Below, one piece after another: positions 23,624 through 31,150 of a stretch of 43,351 nt of DNA. How positions within the stretch are numbered: position 1 is the first letter of the stretch; every line of letters starts with the position of its first letter. The stretch is from Bacteroidota bacterium (lineage in GTDB: Bacteria > Bacteroidota > Bacteroidia > CAILMK01), in NCBI GenBank assembly GCA_013288555.1, contig JABDBQ010000020.1, positions 1 to 43,351 on the forward strand, written 5' to 3'. The notes below the pieces were generated by a model. It made no database searches. It had not been told where the DNA came from and saw nothing but the letters and a program-made list of their open reading frames with translations. A program made the translations under genes and the position numbers.

Positions 23624-25165
23624 ATGAACGCATACGAAAAATTAGATAAACTCAGGGAAGAAGCGCTGGAAGGCGGTGGAAAAGAGCGTGTTGCAAAGCA
23701 GCATAAAAGCGGTAAACTTTCAGCCCGCGAACGTATTCATTTCCTGGTTGATGAAGGATCTTTTAATGAAATCGGAGCTTTTGTTCTGCATCGTAGCCGG
23801 GATTTTGGCATGGATGAACAAAAGTTTTTAGGGGATGGTGTTATAACAGGGTATGGTACTGTAAATGGCAGGCTTATCTATGTGTTTTCCCAGGACTTCA
23901 CTGTTTTCGGTGGGTCACTTTCTGAAACTCATGCCGAAAAAATAGTGAAGATCATGGATCTTGCCATGAAAAACGGAGCACCGGTCATCGGACTGAATGA
24001 TTCAGGAGGGGCACGTATCCAAGAAGGTGTCGTCTCACTGGGTGGATATGCCGATATATTTTACAAGAATGCCAGAGCTTCCGGTGTCATCCCTCAGATA
24101 TCTGCTATTATGGGCCCTTGTGCCGGCGGAGCTGTTTACAGTCCTGCGCTCACTGATTTCATTATGATGGTACAGAACACATCTTATATGTTTGTTACCG
24201 GCCCAAATGTAGTAAAAACGGTGACACATGAAGAAGTGAGCTCAGAAGACCTTGGTGGAGCTGCTGCGCATGCTATGAAGTCAGGGGTCACACATTTTGC
24301 ATGCAGTAATGAAATAGAGTGTATAGGGCATATTAAAAAACTGCTCAGCTATATCCCCCAAAACTGCGAAGAGATACCAAAATCACTCCAATATGAGTCG
24401 TCTGGTGATGAAATTCGTTTTGAATTAGACAAAATCGTTCCGGAAAATCCAAATCAGCCCTATGATATCCGGGATGTCATTAATAATGTTATTGATAAGG
24501 ATTCATTTTTCGAAGTACACAAGGATTTTGCAGAAAATATTGTGGTTGGTTTTGCCCGATTGGCTGGTAGAAGTATGGGTATTGTTGCCAATCAGCCTGC
24601 CTATCTGGCTGGTGTACTTGATAATCATTCCTCAAATAAGGGGGCACGTTTTACAAGGTTTTGTGATTGCTTCAACATTCCTTTGCTTGTTCTGGTAGAT
24701 GTTCCGGGATTTTTACCTGGTACAGACCAGGAATGGAACGGGATCATTAAAAATGGGGCCAAGTTGCTATATGCATTTTCAGAAGCCACTGTTCCAAGAA
24801 TTACGGTAATCACCAGGAAGGCGTATGGGGGTGCGTATGATGTGATGAATTCCAAGCATATAGGGGCTGATTTAAGTTTTGCATGGCCAATGGCTGAAAT
24901 AGCCGTTATGGGAGCCAAAGGCGCTTCAGAGATCATATTCAAACGTGAAATTAAGGCATCTAATGAACCAGCAAAAAAACTGGAAGAAAAAATCGCAGAA
25001 TACACTGAGATGTTTGCCAACCCCTACAAAGCTGCCGAAAGGGGATTTATAGACGAGGTCATTAAACCTCATGAAACACGGAAAAAACTGATTTCAGCTT
25101 TCAAAATGTTGGAAAATAAGGTTGACAATACACCAAGAAAAAAACATGGGAATATACCTTTGTAA
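23624..25165 (+). CDS. Acyl-CoA carboxylase carboxyltransferase (beta) subunit, propionyl-CoA type
   Basis: The 513-residue protein is the carboxyltransferase half of a biotin-dependent acyl-CoA carboxylase (propionyl-CoA carboxylase beta / methylmalonyl-CoA decarboxylase alpha family). It has two crotonase-like halves. The N-terminal part shows KLSARERIHFLVDEGSFNEI, QDFTVFGGSLSETHA, LNDSGGARIQEGV and MGPCAGGAVYSPAL. The C-terminal part shows VDVPGFLPGTDQEWNGII, RKAYGGAYDVMNSKH and AEIAVMGAKGA. It transfers CO2 from carboxybiotin to propionyl-CoA or a related acyl-CoA in the cytosol. The biotin carboxylase and biotin carrier subunits are not in the window, as is usual for a stand-alone pccB in Bacteroidota. 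Confidence 0.95.
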   Translation: MNAYEKLDKLREEALEGGGKERVAKQHKSGKLSARERIHFLVDEGSFNEIGAFVLHRSRDFGMDEQKFLGDGVITGYGTVNGRLIYVFSQDFTVFGGSLSETHAEKIVKIMDLAMKNGAPVIGLNDSGGARIQEGVVSLGGYADIFYKNARASGVIPQISAIMGPCAGGAVYSPALTDFIMMVQNTSYMFVTGPNVVKTVTHEEVSSEDLGGAAAHAMKSGVTHFACSNEIECIGHIKKLLSYIPQNCEEIPKSLQYESSGDEIRFELDKIVPENPNQPYDIRDVINNVIDKDSFFEVHKDFAENIVVGFARLAGRSMGIVANQPAYLAGVLDNHSSNKGARFTRFCDCFNIPLLVLVDVPGFLPGTDQEWNGIIKNGAKLLYAFSEATVPRITVITRKAYGGAYDVMNSKHIGADLSFAWPMAEIAVMGAKGASEIIFKREIKASNEPAKKLEEKIAEYTEMFANPYKAAERGFIDEVIKPHETRKKLISAFKMLENKVDNTPRKKHGNIPL

Positions 25166-25180
25166 TTATATTTGTAATGA

Positions 25181-25213
25181 AATTAATCATATTCAATTAA
25201 TTGAAAATTAATT
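25181..25213. repeat. Nested AT-rich dyad after the carboxylase gene
   Basis: An exact 14-bp palindrome, TTCAATTAATTGAA (25192-25205), is bracketed by AATTAAT (25181-25187) and its complement ATTAATT (25207-25213). It sits directly upstream of the TTTG box of the next promoter, so it may be a regulator site for the 1553-residue gene or a weak transcript end. There is no T tract. Confidence 0.4.
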
Positions 25214-25242
25214 TGATATGAACATTTTACGGGGTAAATTTG
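25212..25242 (+). promoter_or_regulatory. Bacteroidota-type promoter for the type B T9SS gene
   Basis: TTTG at 25212-25215 and TAAATTTG at 25235-25242 are spaced by 19 nt, a full match to the -33/-7 consensus TTTG-N19-TAnnTTTG. Transcription would begin near 25249, leaving a leader of about 110 nt before the ATG at 25358. Confidence 0.65.
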
Positions 25243-25357
25243 TTTTATTCCGTGATAAGTTACCGCAATACGTGCCAAATGAAATTTGATGATATATTGT
25301 TTAACTTTTTAAAGCCTCGATTGTCTAACCTTAAATGTCATTCATAATTTCGTTGTT

Positions 25358-28300
25358 ATGAGGATTAAAGTATATTTATATTCGTTAACCATTACCCTAA
25401 TCGCTTCCTTATTCGTATTAAACATTGCAGCCGCGCAATGTTCTGGCTCAGATATAGCGGTTACATATTCCAGCAAATGTCTGCCAGCATTAGTTAGTTT
25501 TTATGTATCACCTGCTTTGCCAAAAGGTAGTATTTATTATTGGGATTTAGGAGATGGCAAAGGTCAGGTACTTGGTGCAGATACCTTTTATCATCAATAT
25601 TCTTCCGGGGGCAGCTATGGAATAACAGTTACTATTACAAAGCCTGATGGTACAAAATGCGTTATAACTAAACCAAAAGGATTTGTTTCATTTAACGCGC
25701 AGTTAGTTCCCGGTTTTTATGCTGATCAAACTATTTTCTGTTCCATACCTGCGATCATTTCACTTCATGATACTACTCAAAATTCGGTAACAAGAGATTG
25801 GTTTATCAATGGGAAATTATATTCAAATCATTCAGCTGACTTTAGTTTTTCAGATTCTACAGTTGGAAATTTGACAATTACTCTTATTGCGCATGATATT
25901 GCAGGGTGCAGTCAGAATCTGGTTAAACAAAACTATATTTCTTTTCCTCAGAGTATTCCTGTTAATTTTTGTAGTGTTATGACAATGGATACAAGTCACA
26001 CAAAGATTTCAGCAAAATATAAAATCGGCTTTGATACTTCCGGGTATAATATTTCAGAAATTGATTGGTCTTTTCCATCCGGTAACCCATCAACATATTC
26101 AGGTGTAAATCCTCCTTTAGTATCATATTCCAATATTTCATCATCGTATGATGTTTCAATTACTGTAAAAACTAATAGTGGATGCATTGTTTCATTTACA
26201 AAGAAAGGTTTGGTGGGAACATATTTTTCTGTTCCTAAATCGAAAATTTGTGCAAGTGACACAGGTATTATTTATTATGTATCGCCACACTCTGGTGGAC
26301 CAATAGGAGAATTTTATTCTTATGAATTAAACAACTCTGCTCAAATGAGATTTGCCAATGGATCTCAATATTTGGCCTTTTTCAATAATGCAGGCACAAT
26401 AAATTTTAAATGTTCTATCTTGTTTCATGGCTCTAATTGTCCTGATACACTTATAGTTCCTAACTTGTTTACAGTTCTCCCTCCAACAGCAAATTTTACA
26501 CTTAACCCAAGTGAATTATGTACTACACCTTCCAAAATGAATCTCAATGCTGCAAATGGGGCTTCTGGATCAAGCGGTAATAGCTATACCTGGCAGATAT
26601 TTGATAGCTCAATGCACCAATTGTCGGGATCACCAATTGGCCCTATTACTCAGTCAGACACATCGTTTATATTCAATCAAAATGGCATTTATAGTATAAA
26701 ACTAATATCATCTAATACAAATGGTTGTACTGACACAGTGTTTTCGCCTAATGTTTTAAGAGTTGGGACTCCAGATGCAAATTTTAAGTTTGTTAATGAT
26801 ACAATTTGCGCCGGCGATATTTTGAAAGCGATAAATTTGACAAAATTTAAGGATGCACCACATAATACGCTTAATTACAAGTGGTTGTTTTATGATATAG
26901 ACAGTGTTAACATTCAACAGGTTTCTTATTCTCGTTCTCCAAGTCTGGTTTTTAATATTCCTGGTATTTATAATTTAAGTTATTATATTCAAGCCAATTA
27001 CACGTGCACAGCTTTTAAAAACGTAAATAATGCAGTTTATGTCGATGGCATTATTGGAAATATCGTTCTGAGTGGAAATAAATCATGCGCCCCTGTTACT
27101 TATACTGCTAGTGCCGATATTAAAGCCAATTTTCCGAATAATAGTCCTCTAACTTACTTTTGGTCAGTTTCTCCCTCAGTAAATGCTTCCATTTCTAACC
27201 CAAATCTTGCTTCGCCGGATATTACTTTTAATAAGCAGGGAAACTACAGTATAATTCTTAAAATTTCGAATGGTTTTTGTTCTTCCATTATTCATAAAGA
27301 TAGCATTTCAATTGGTACAGTATCAAATTTCTTAATAGACTCTTTTTCATGTAGAAATATCGATATTCATCCACAAAATTTAAGTTCTTCGAATGCGAAC
27401 AGTTTTAAATGGAGTGTTGTTCCGGCAACTGGATTTTCAATTGACAATGATACTATAGTAAATCCGACAATTAAATTTATCAATCCTGGTTGTTATAGAG
27501 TTTATCTGCAAACTTCAGACAGGTCTCTTTCAAAATGTCCTGACACAATTTCGATGCCAATTTGTATCCATCAACCACCGGTCATCCGCAACGTTTATTC
27601 TCCTGATAGCTCTAGCCATTGTTCACCTAGGATCGATAGTTTTTATCTAAGTTCAATTTTCGGCAAATCTTTTTTCTGGGATTTTGGTGATAGTAGCTTT
27701 ACAACTAATTCGGATTCTCAGGTTACGCATGGTTATTATAATAATAACAGTGCAGGTTACACTGTGAAAACTGTAGCTATTGACAGCAATGGATGCACTT
27801 CGGATACTTTCGTTCTTAAAAATTATATCAAAATCTCTGGTCCAGAGCCGAGTTTTTCATTAATCTCAAATCAACTTTGTGATAGTGGGACTATTAATTT
27901 TGTTGATAATTCAAAGTATGTTTATAATTATTATTTCGTTTACGGAGATAATTCAGGCATAGACAATAACAGAATAGAACCACATTTTTATAAATACGAG
28001 GATTATTCAAAAGATAGCAATATTTATAACCCTACTATGTATGCATATGATGAAACAGGATGTCTGGCTTCAGCATCTGCCTCAGTAAAATTATATCGAC
28101 CTCCGATTCTTAAGATATCTTCAAATGATACGGTTGGCTGCATACCATATAAAGTGCAATTCCTTGACAGTACAAAATATGGCGTAAATTACTTTTGGAA
28201 CTTTGGAGATGGGAGCACTGACACTTCTTTTGCTCCAATGCATGATTTTACACAGGCATCAACTCCCGGGAATGATTATAAAGTAACCCTAACTGCTACA

Positions 28301-30019
28301 ACAGATAAAGGTTGCTCAGCTACATCATTAGCGTTGAATATTGTTGTCCATCCGGTATCAATACCTAAAATGACAATAATAGCTCCTAAAATTCTATGTT
28401 ATCAGGACTCCGTTCATTTTCAGGCTTCTACAAGTGCACCGGTAAGTAGATATCAGTGGAATTTCGGTGATGGAAATATTATTTCAGATACGTCTTCTTC
28501 ACTGGATCCGGTGTACCATTATACTTTTTCCGGTCATCATAAAGTAAAATTAACCGTCTATACCAAATTTGGTTGTTCAGCTCAAACACAGGATTCAACA
28601 TCAATTGATAACCTGGACTCTACATCTCCTGTTGCACCCAAAATTCATTTTATTACAGTTACCCCCTTGAATCAAATTAAAATTGTGTTTTCTAAAAGTT
28701 TATCCGTCAAATTTGATCATTACACAATATACAGATATCCGGGCCCTGATTCAATTTATGCGACTAATATTCAAAGTGATACAGTTTATTTCGATATTCC
28801 GCCATCGATTAACGTAAATTCGCAATCCTATGCATATTCTATAAAATTTTTCGATTTATGCGGATTGATTTCAAATTATAGTGTTCCTCAGCATTCTATT
28901 TATTTAGTAGTAAACAAATTTGGTAAAAATAAACTTCAATTGGTATGGAATAAATATACCGGATGGGACAGTGTGAAATATTATCAGATTTTCAGGATGA
29001 ATAAGGGAAAATTCGTTCAAATTGGAATCTCCGGCCCATTGGACAGTACCTACTTGGATACAAATCTTTGCCCTGGGAGGAATATTTATTATGTTAATGC
29101 GGTAAATTCGAATGGGTTATATTTTTCAGCAAGCGATACATCTTCAAATATTCCTGATTATCAATACCAAAGTACACCGTTGGTTTTGGCAAAGGCTACA
29201 GTATTGAACAATAAATTCATATATCTGAACTGGAATTTATCCCTTCAACCAAACTTTAAATTTTATTCTATTGACAGATATTCTAAAAATACAGGATGGA
29301 TTATGAATTTTGCAAATACTGTAAAGTCTTTTTTAATAGACTCTTCGGTAGATGTCTATAATAATGAATATATCTATCGTGTAAGCACTGTAGACGAATG
29401 CGGCGATATTAGTCCAATAAGCAATATTGGTACCTCAATACTCCTGAAAAGTATCGTAATAAATGATGCAAGGTATTTGAATTGGAATTCATATTCAAAC
29501 TGGAGCAATGGCGTATCAAGTTATCATGTTCAGATAATACAAGATAACGGCCAGTTCAAAGACGTTGCTACACTACCATCATCCGATACCACTTATTTTG
29601 ACAGTTCCGCACATTCAGAACTTGATGTCCCATCCTGCTACAGAGTATATGCTGTTGAAAATCCGGATATCAGTGGTAACATAGATACGAGTTTGTCGAA
29701 CATTACCTGCCCCAATCTTCCTGCTAGGATATTTATTCCTGATGCATTTACACCGAATGCTGATAGCGTAAACGATATTTTTATGCCAAAAGGGCTTTCG
29801 ATTATTAACAATACGGATATTAAAGCTCAGGAGTATGATTTCCGGATTTATGACAAATGGGGAGAGCTCGTTTTCGAGACCCATGATTTCAAGAAAGGAT
29901 GGGATGGGAAATACAATGGGAGTTCAGCACCTTCGGGGGTATATATATATATAATAGATGCTCAGGGGTTTAATGGTCAGAGATTCTATTTAAAGGGGAA
30001 TGTAACTCTTGTTAAATAG
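25358..30019 (+). CDS. T9SS type B-sorted PKD/FN3-like surface protein
   Basis: This 1553-residue protein starts with a signal peptide (LTITLIASLFVLNIAAAQ). PKD-like modules are scattered along the first two thirds: YYWDLGDGKG (~61), FFWDFGDSSF (~771), FVYGDNSG (~857), YFWNFGDGST (~944) and YQWNFGDGNI (~1031), with more degenerate Ig/PKD-like segments between. Residues ~1094-1450 look like four FN3-like modules (FDHYTIYRY, VKYYQIFRM, FKFYSIDRY, VSSYHVQII). The last ~97 residues are the CHU_C/type B T9SS sorting domain (IFIPDAFTPNADSVNDIF, YDKWGELVFETHDFKKGWDG, APSGVYIYII). The gliding-motility-associated C-terminal domain directs export and surface attachment, often noncovalent. It has its own promoter and is monocistronic. 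Function is unknown; adhesin or matrix protein is inference. Confidence 0.93.
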   Translation: MRIKVYLYSLTITLIASLFVLNIAAAQCSGSDIAVTYSSKCLPALVSFYVSPALPKGSIYYWDLGDGKGQVLGADTFYHQYSSGGSYGITVTITKPDGTKCVITKPKGFVSFNAQLVPGFYADQTIFCSIPAIISLHDTTQNSVTRDWFINGKLYSNHSADFSFSDSTVGNLTITLIAHDIAGCSQNLVKQNYISFPQSIPVNFCSVMTMDTSHTKISAKYKIGFDTSGYNISEIDWSFPSGNPSTYSGVNPPLVSYSNISSSYDVSITVKTNSGCIVSFTKKGLVGTYFSVPKSKICASDTGIIYYVSPHSGGPIGEFYSYELNNSAQMRFANGSQYLAFFNNAGTINFKCSILFHGSNCPDTLIVPNLFTVLPPTANFTLNPSELCTTPSKMNLNAANGASGSSGNSYTWQIFDSSMHQLSGSPIGPITQSDTSFIFNQNGIYSIKLISSNTNGCTDTVFSPNVLRVGTPDANFKFVNDTICAGDILKAINLTKFKDAPHNTLNYKWLFYDIDSVNIQQVSYSRSPSLVFNIPGIYNLSYYIQANYTCTAFKNVNNAVYVDGIIGNIVLSGNKSCAPVTYTASADIKANFPNNSPLTYFWSVSPSVNASISNPNLASPDITFNKQGNYSIILKISNGFCSSIIHKDSISIGTVSNFLIDSFSCRNIDIHPQNLSSSNANSFKWSVVPATGFSIDNDTIVNPTIKFINPGCYRVYLQTSDRSLSKCPDTISMPICIHQPPVIRNVYSPDSSSHCSPRIDSFYLSSIFGKSFFWDFGDSSFTTNSDSQVTHGYYNNNSAGYTVKTVAIDSNGCTSDTFVLKNYIKISGPEPSFSLISNQLCDSGTINFVDNSKYVYNYYFVYGDNSGIDNNRIEPHFYKYEDYSKDSNIYNPTMYAYDETGCLASASASVKLYRPPILKISSNDTVGCIPYKVQFLDSTKYGVNYFWNFGDGSTDTSFAPMHDFTQASTPGNDYKVTLTATTDKGCSATSLALNIVVHPVSIPKMTIIAPKILCYQDSVHFQASTSAPVSRYQWNFGDGNIISDTSSSLDPVYHYTFSGHHKVKLTVYTKFGCSAQTQDSTSIDNLDSTSPVAPKIHFITVTPLNQIKIVFSKSLSVKFDHYTIYRYPGPDSIYATNIQSDTVYFDIPPSINVNSQSYAYSIKFFDLCGLISNYSVPQHSIYLVVNKFGKNKLQLVWNKYTGWDSVKYYQIFRMNKGKFVQIGISGPLDSTYLDTNLCPGRNIYYVNAVNSNGLYFSASDTSSNIPDYQYQSTPLVLAKATVLNNKFIYLNWNLSLQPNFKFYSIDRYSKNTGWIMNFANTVKSFLIDSSVDVYNNEYIYRVSTVDECGDISPISNIGTSILLKSIVINDARYLNWNSYSNWSNGVSSYHVQIIQDNGQFKDVATLPSSDTTYFDSSAHSELDVPSCYRVYAVENPDISGNIDTSLSNITCPNLPARIFIPDAFTPNADSVNDIFMPKGLSIINNTDIKAQEYDFRIYDKWGELVFETHDFKKGWDGKYNGSSAPSGVYIYIIDAQGFNGQRFYLKGNVTLVK

Positions 30020-30132
30020 ATAATAATTTGGGTTATTTATAAAGTAGGATACAATCTCCTTGTTTGGTACTTTATTAAGTGCTACCTTTGCAGCCTTGTT
30101 TTTTAAGATCGTTTAAAAGCATTAAAATATAC
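30020..30132. other. Gap between surface protein gene and tRNA, holds the tRNA promoter
   Basis: The 113-bp interval has no coding potential that I can see. It contains the tRNA promoter (30063-30090) and leader. No clear terminator hairpin follows the upstream gene. Confidence 0.6.
30063..30090 (+). promoter_or_regulatory. Promoter of the initiator tRNA gene
   Basis: TTTG at 30063-30066 and TACCTTTG at 30083-30090 are separated by 16 nt. TACCTTTG is a full TAnnTTTG match, and the spacing is just below the usual 17-23. Transcription would begin near 30097, some 36 nt before the mature tRNA. Confidence 0.6.
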
Positions 30133-30205
30133 TGCGGGGTAGAGCAGTTGGTAGCTCGCCGGGCTCATAACCCGGAAGTCGTTGGTTCGAGTCCTTCCCC
30201 CGCTA
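30133..30205 (+). tRNA. Initiator tRNA-Met (anticodon CAT)
   Basis: The 73-nt gene folds as a cloverleaf. The acceptor stem is TGCGGGG (30133-30139) with CCCCGCT (30198-30204), discriminator A at 30205. The D stem is GAGC/GCTC. The anticodon stem is CCGGG/CCCGG with loop CTCATAA, and the variable loop is AAGTC. Three features mark it as the initiator: no Watson-Crick pair at 1-72 (T1-T72), an A11-T24 pair in the D stem, and three G-C pairs next to the anticodon loop. The T stem GTTGG/CCTTC (30181-30185, 30193-30197) has T-T mismatches at 50-64 and 51-63, which is odd. CCA is not encoded. Confidence 0.88.
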
Positions 30206-30220
30206 CAATCCCGATAGGGT

Positions 30221-30258
30221 AATCCCTCTAAGTGAATAACTTAGGGGGATTTTTGTTT
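30221..30258 (+). terminator. Rho-independent terminator of the tRNA gene
   Basis: AATCCCTCTAAGT (30221-30233), loop GAATA, and ACTTAGGGGGATT (30239-30251) pair over 13 bp with one G-T wobble. The run TTTTTGTTTT follows. It lies 15 nt after the tRNA. Confidence 0.8.
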
Positions 30259-30699
30259 TACGGAGAACACTTTTCAGGACACTTTTAAGTGTTTGCCTTC
30301 CCATTTCTCTTTCTTTTTCAGTTACTTGTCTGTTTACTACGGTGTACATTTTTGTTTTTTTCTTTATGATTTACAGGTTATTTACTAATATTGAGTATCT
30401 TAACTGTCACGTTTGGGTGTACATTTGTGCCATATGGTATATACATTTGGGTTTTTATTTTGATATCTATTTGGTTTACAGGTTTTAAAGTGAACATATA
30501 TCAGGCGTTAAAGGTTTTGAGTTAGTTGCAAACGCATAATTTTTGGTGCGTTAAACTCATTCGTAATTCGTATTTGTTTTTATATACATATATAGTGAAC
30601 TACCCAAGTGGGTGGGTGTTTTTGAAAATAAATTTTCAACTTTAATTTATTCAATAAGTTATAAAGGAATATTTTTTAAGATTTGTCATAACTTTTTGG

Positions 30700-30791
30700 A
30701 TAATGCGGGAGATTTACGGATACCCGGATGGTAGTTTGGAGAGGAGCAACGAGCTCTTATCCCCGGCTGCCGACAGTCAGGCATTTTTTTT
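30700..30791 (+). ncRNA. Candidate small RNA with terminator, no known family
   Basis: This stretch is clearly richer in G+C than its surroundings and ends in a run of eight T (30784-30791). The strongest hairpin is GGAGAGGAGC (30738-30747), loop AACGA, GCTCTTATCC (30753-30762), with one G-A mismatch and one wobble. TACC/GGTA at 30721-30733 could form another. CCGGCTG, loop CCGA, CAGTCAGG just before the T run could act as the terminator stem. TAACTTTT at 30689-30696 is one base off a -7 box, giving a transcript of about 90 nt. I recognise no riboswitch, SRP, RNase P, 6S or tmRNA signature. Confidence 0.4.
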
Positions 30792-30987
30792 CAAAATTCA
30801 TCTATAGAAGACTTGAAAGATCCGGGTAAACAGGTTCCAATGCAAATAGGCTCTTAAAAATGAAAAAAATGCAGATTTATCGCGAATTTGGTGCAAATTT
30901 ATTATGGTTTCATAAATTCAGCTATGAGTCAATGAAGGGATCGACTTATTCAGGGATCTAAGCGTGTTAAACCATTTTTTAGTTAAG

Positions 30988-31068
30988 ATGCAGCAAAATG
31001 CAGATCTGATGAAAGGTCATTATTGGATTTGCTTTCTTGTTATTATTTATGGTTTGATAAGTTATTAA
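30988..31068 (+). CDS. Possible 26-residue hydrophobic peptide
   Basis: A short frame starts with ATG at 30988 and ends at TAA 31066-31068. Its second half (YWICFLVIIYGLISY) could form one membrane helix, after a polar start MQQNADLMKGH. Chance is a fair explanation in AT-rich DNA, and no ribosome binding site or promoter supports it. It is listed because small membrane peptides are easily missed. Confidence 0.15.
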   Translation: MQQNADLMKGHYWICFLVIIYGLISY

Positions 31069-31150
31069 TTAGAAATCATTTTCCTTTGAACATATGAAAT
31101 ATCGATATTACTATTTATATGATTAAGATTAATAATCCTACTTTTACCGA

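Larger units (their letters stand above)
30260..31150. other. 890-bp gene-poor interval between tRNA and sensor kinase
   Basis: I find no protein gene longer than about 33 codons and no integrase or transposase remnant. Recognisable items are: TTTACAGGTT twice (30371-30380 and 30475-30484); TGTACATTT twice (near 30343 and 30418); an inverted repeat AACGCA/TGCGTT (30531-30552); a GC-richer terminated element at 30700-30791; TACCCGGAT (30721-30729) with its reverse complement at 30820-30828; and a 26-codon frame at 30988-31068. The interval is otherwise AT-rich and may be the eroded remnant of something inserted next to the tRNA. Confidence 0.6.

Noticed and set aside
30860-30961. 33-codon frame starting MKKMQIYREF
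   Set aside because: No signal, motif, promoter or junction supports it; AT-rich DNA yields such frames by chance.
30260-31150. Integrated element next to the tRNA
   Set aside because: Short repeats and an altered tRNA T stem hint at it, but there is no integrase, transposase or second copy of the tRNA 3' end in the window.
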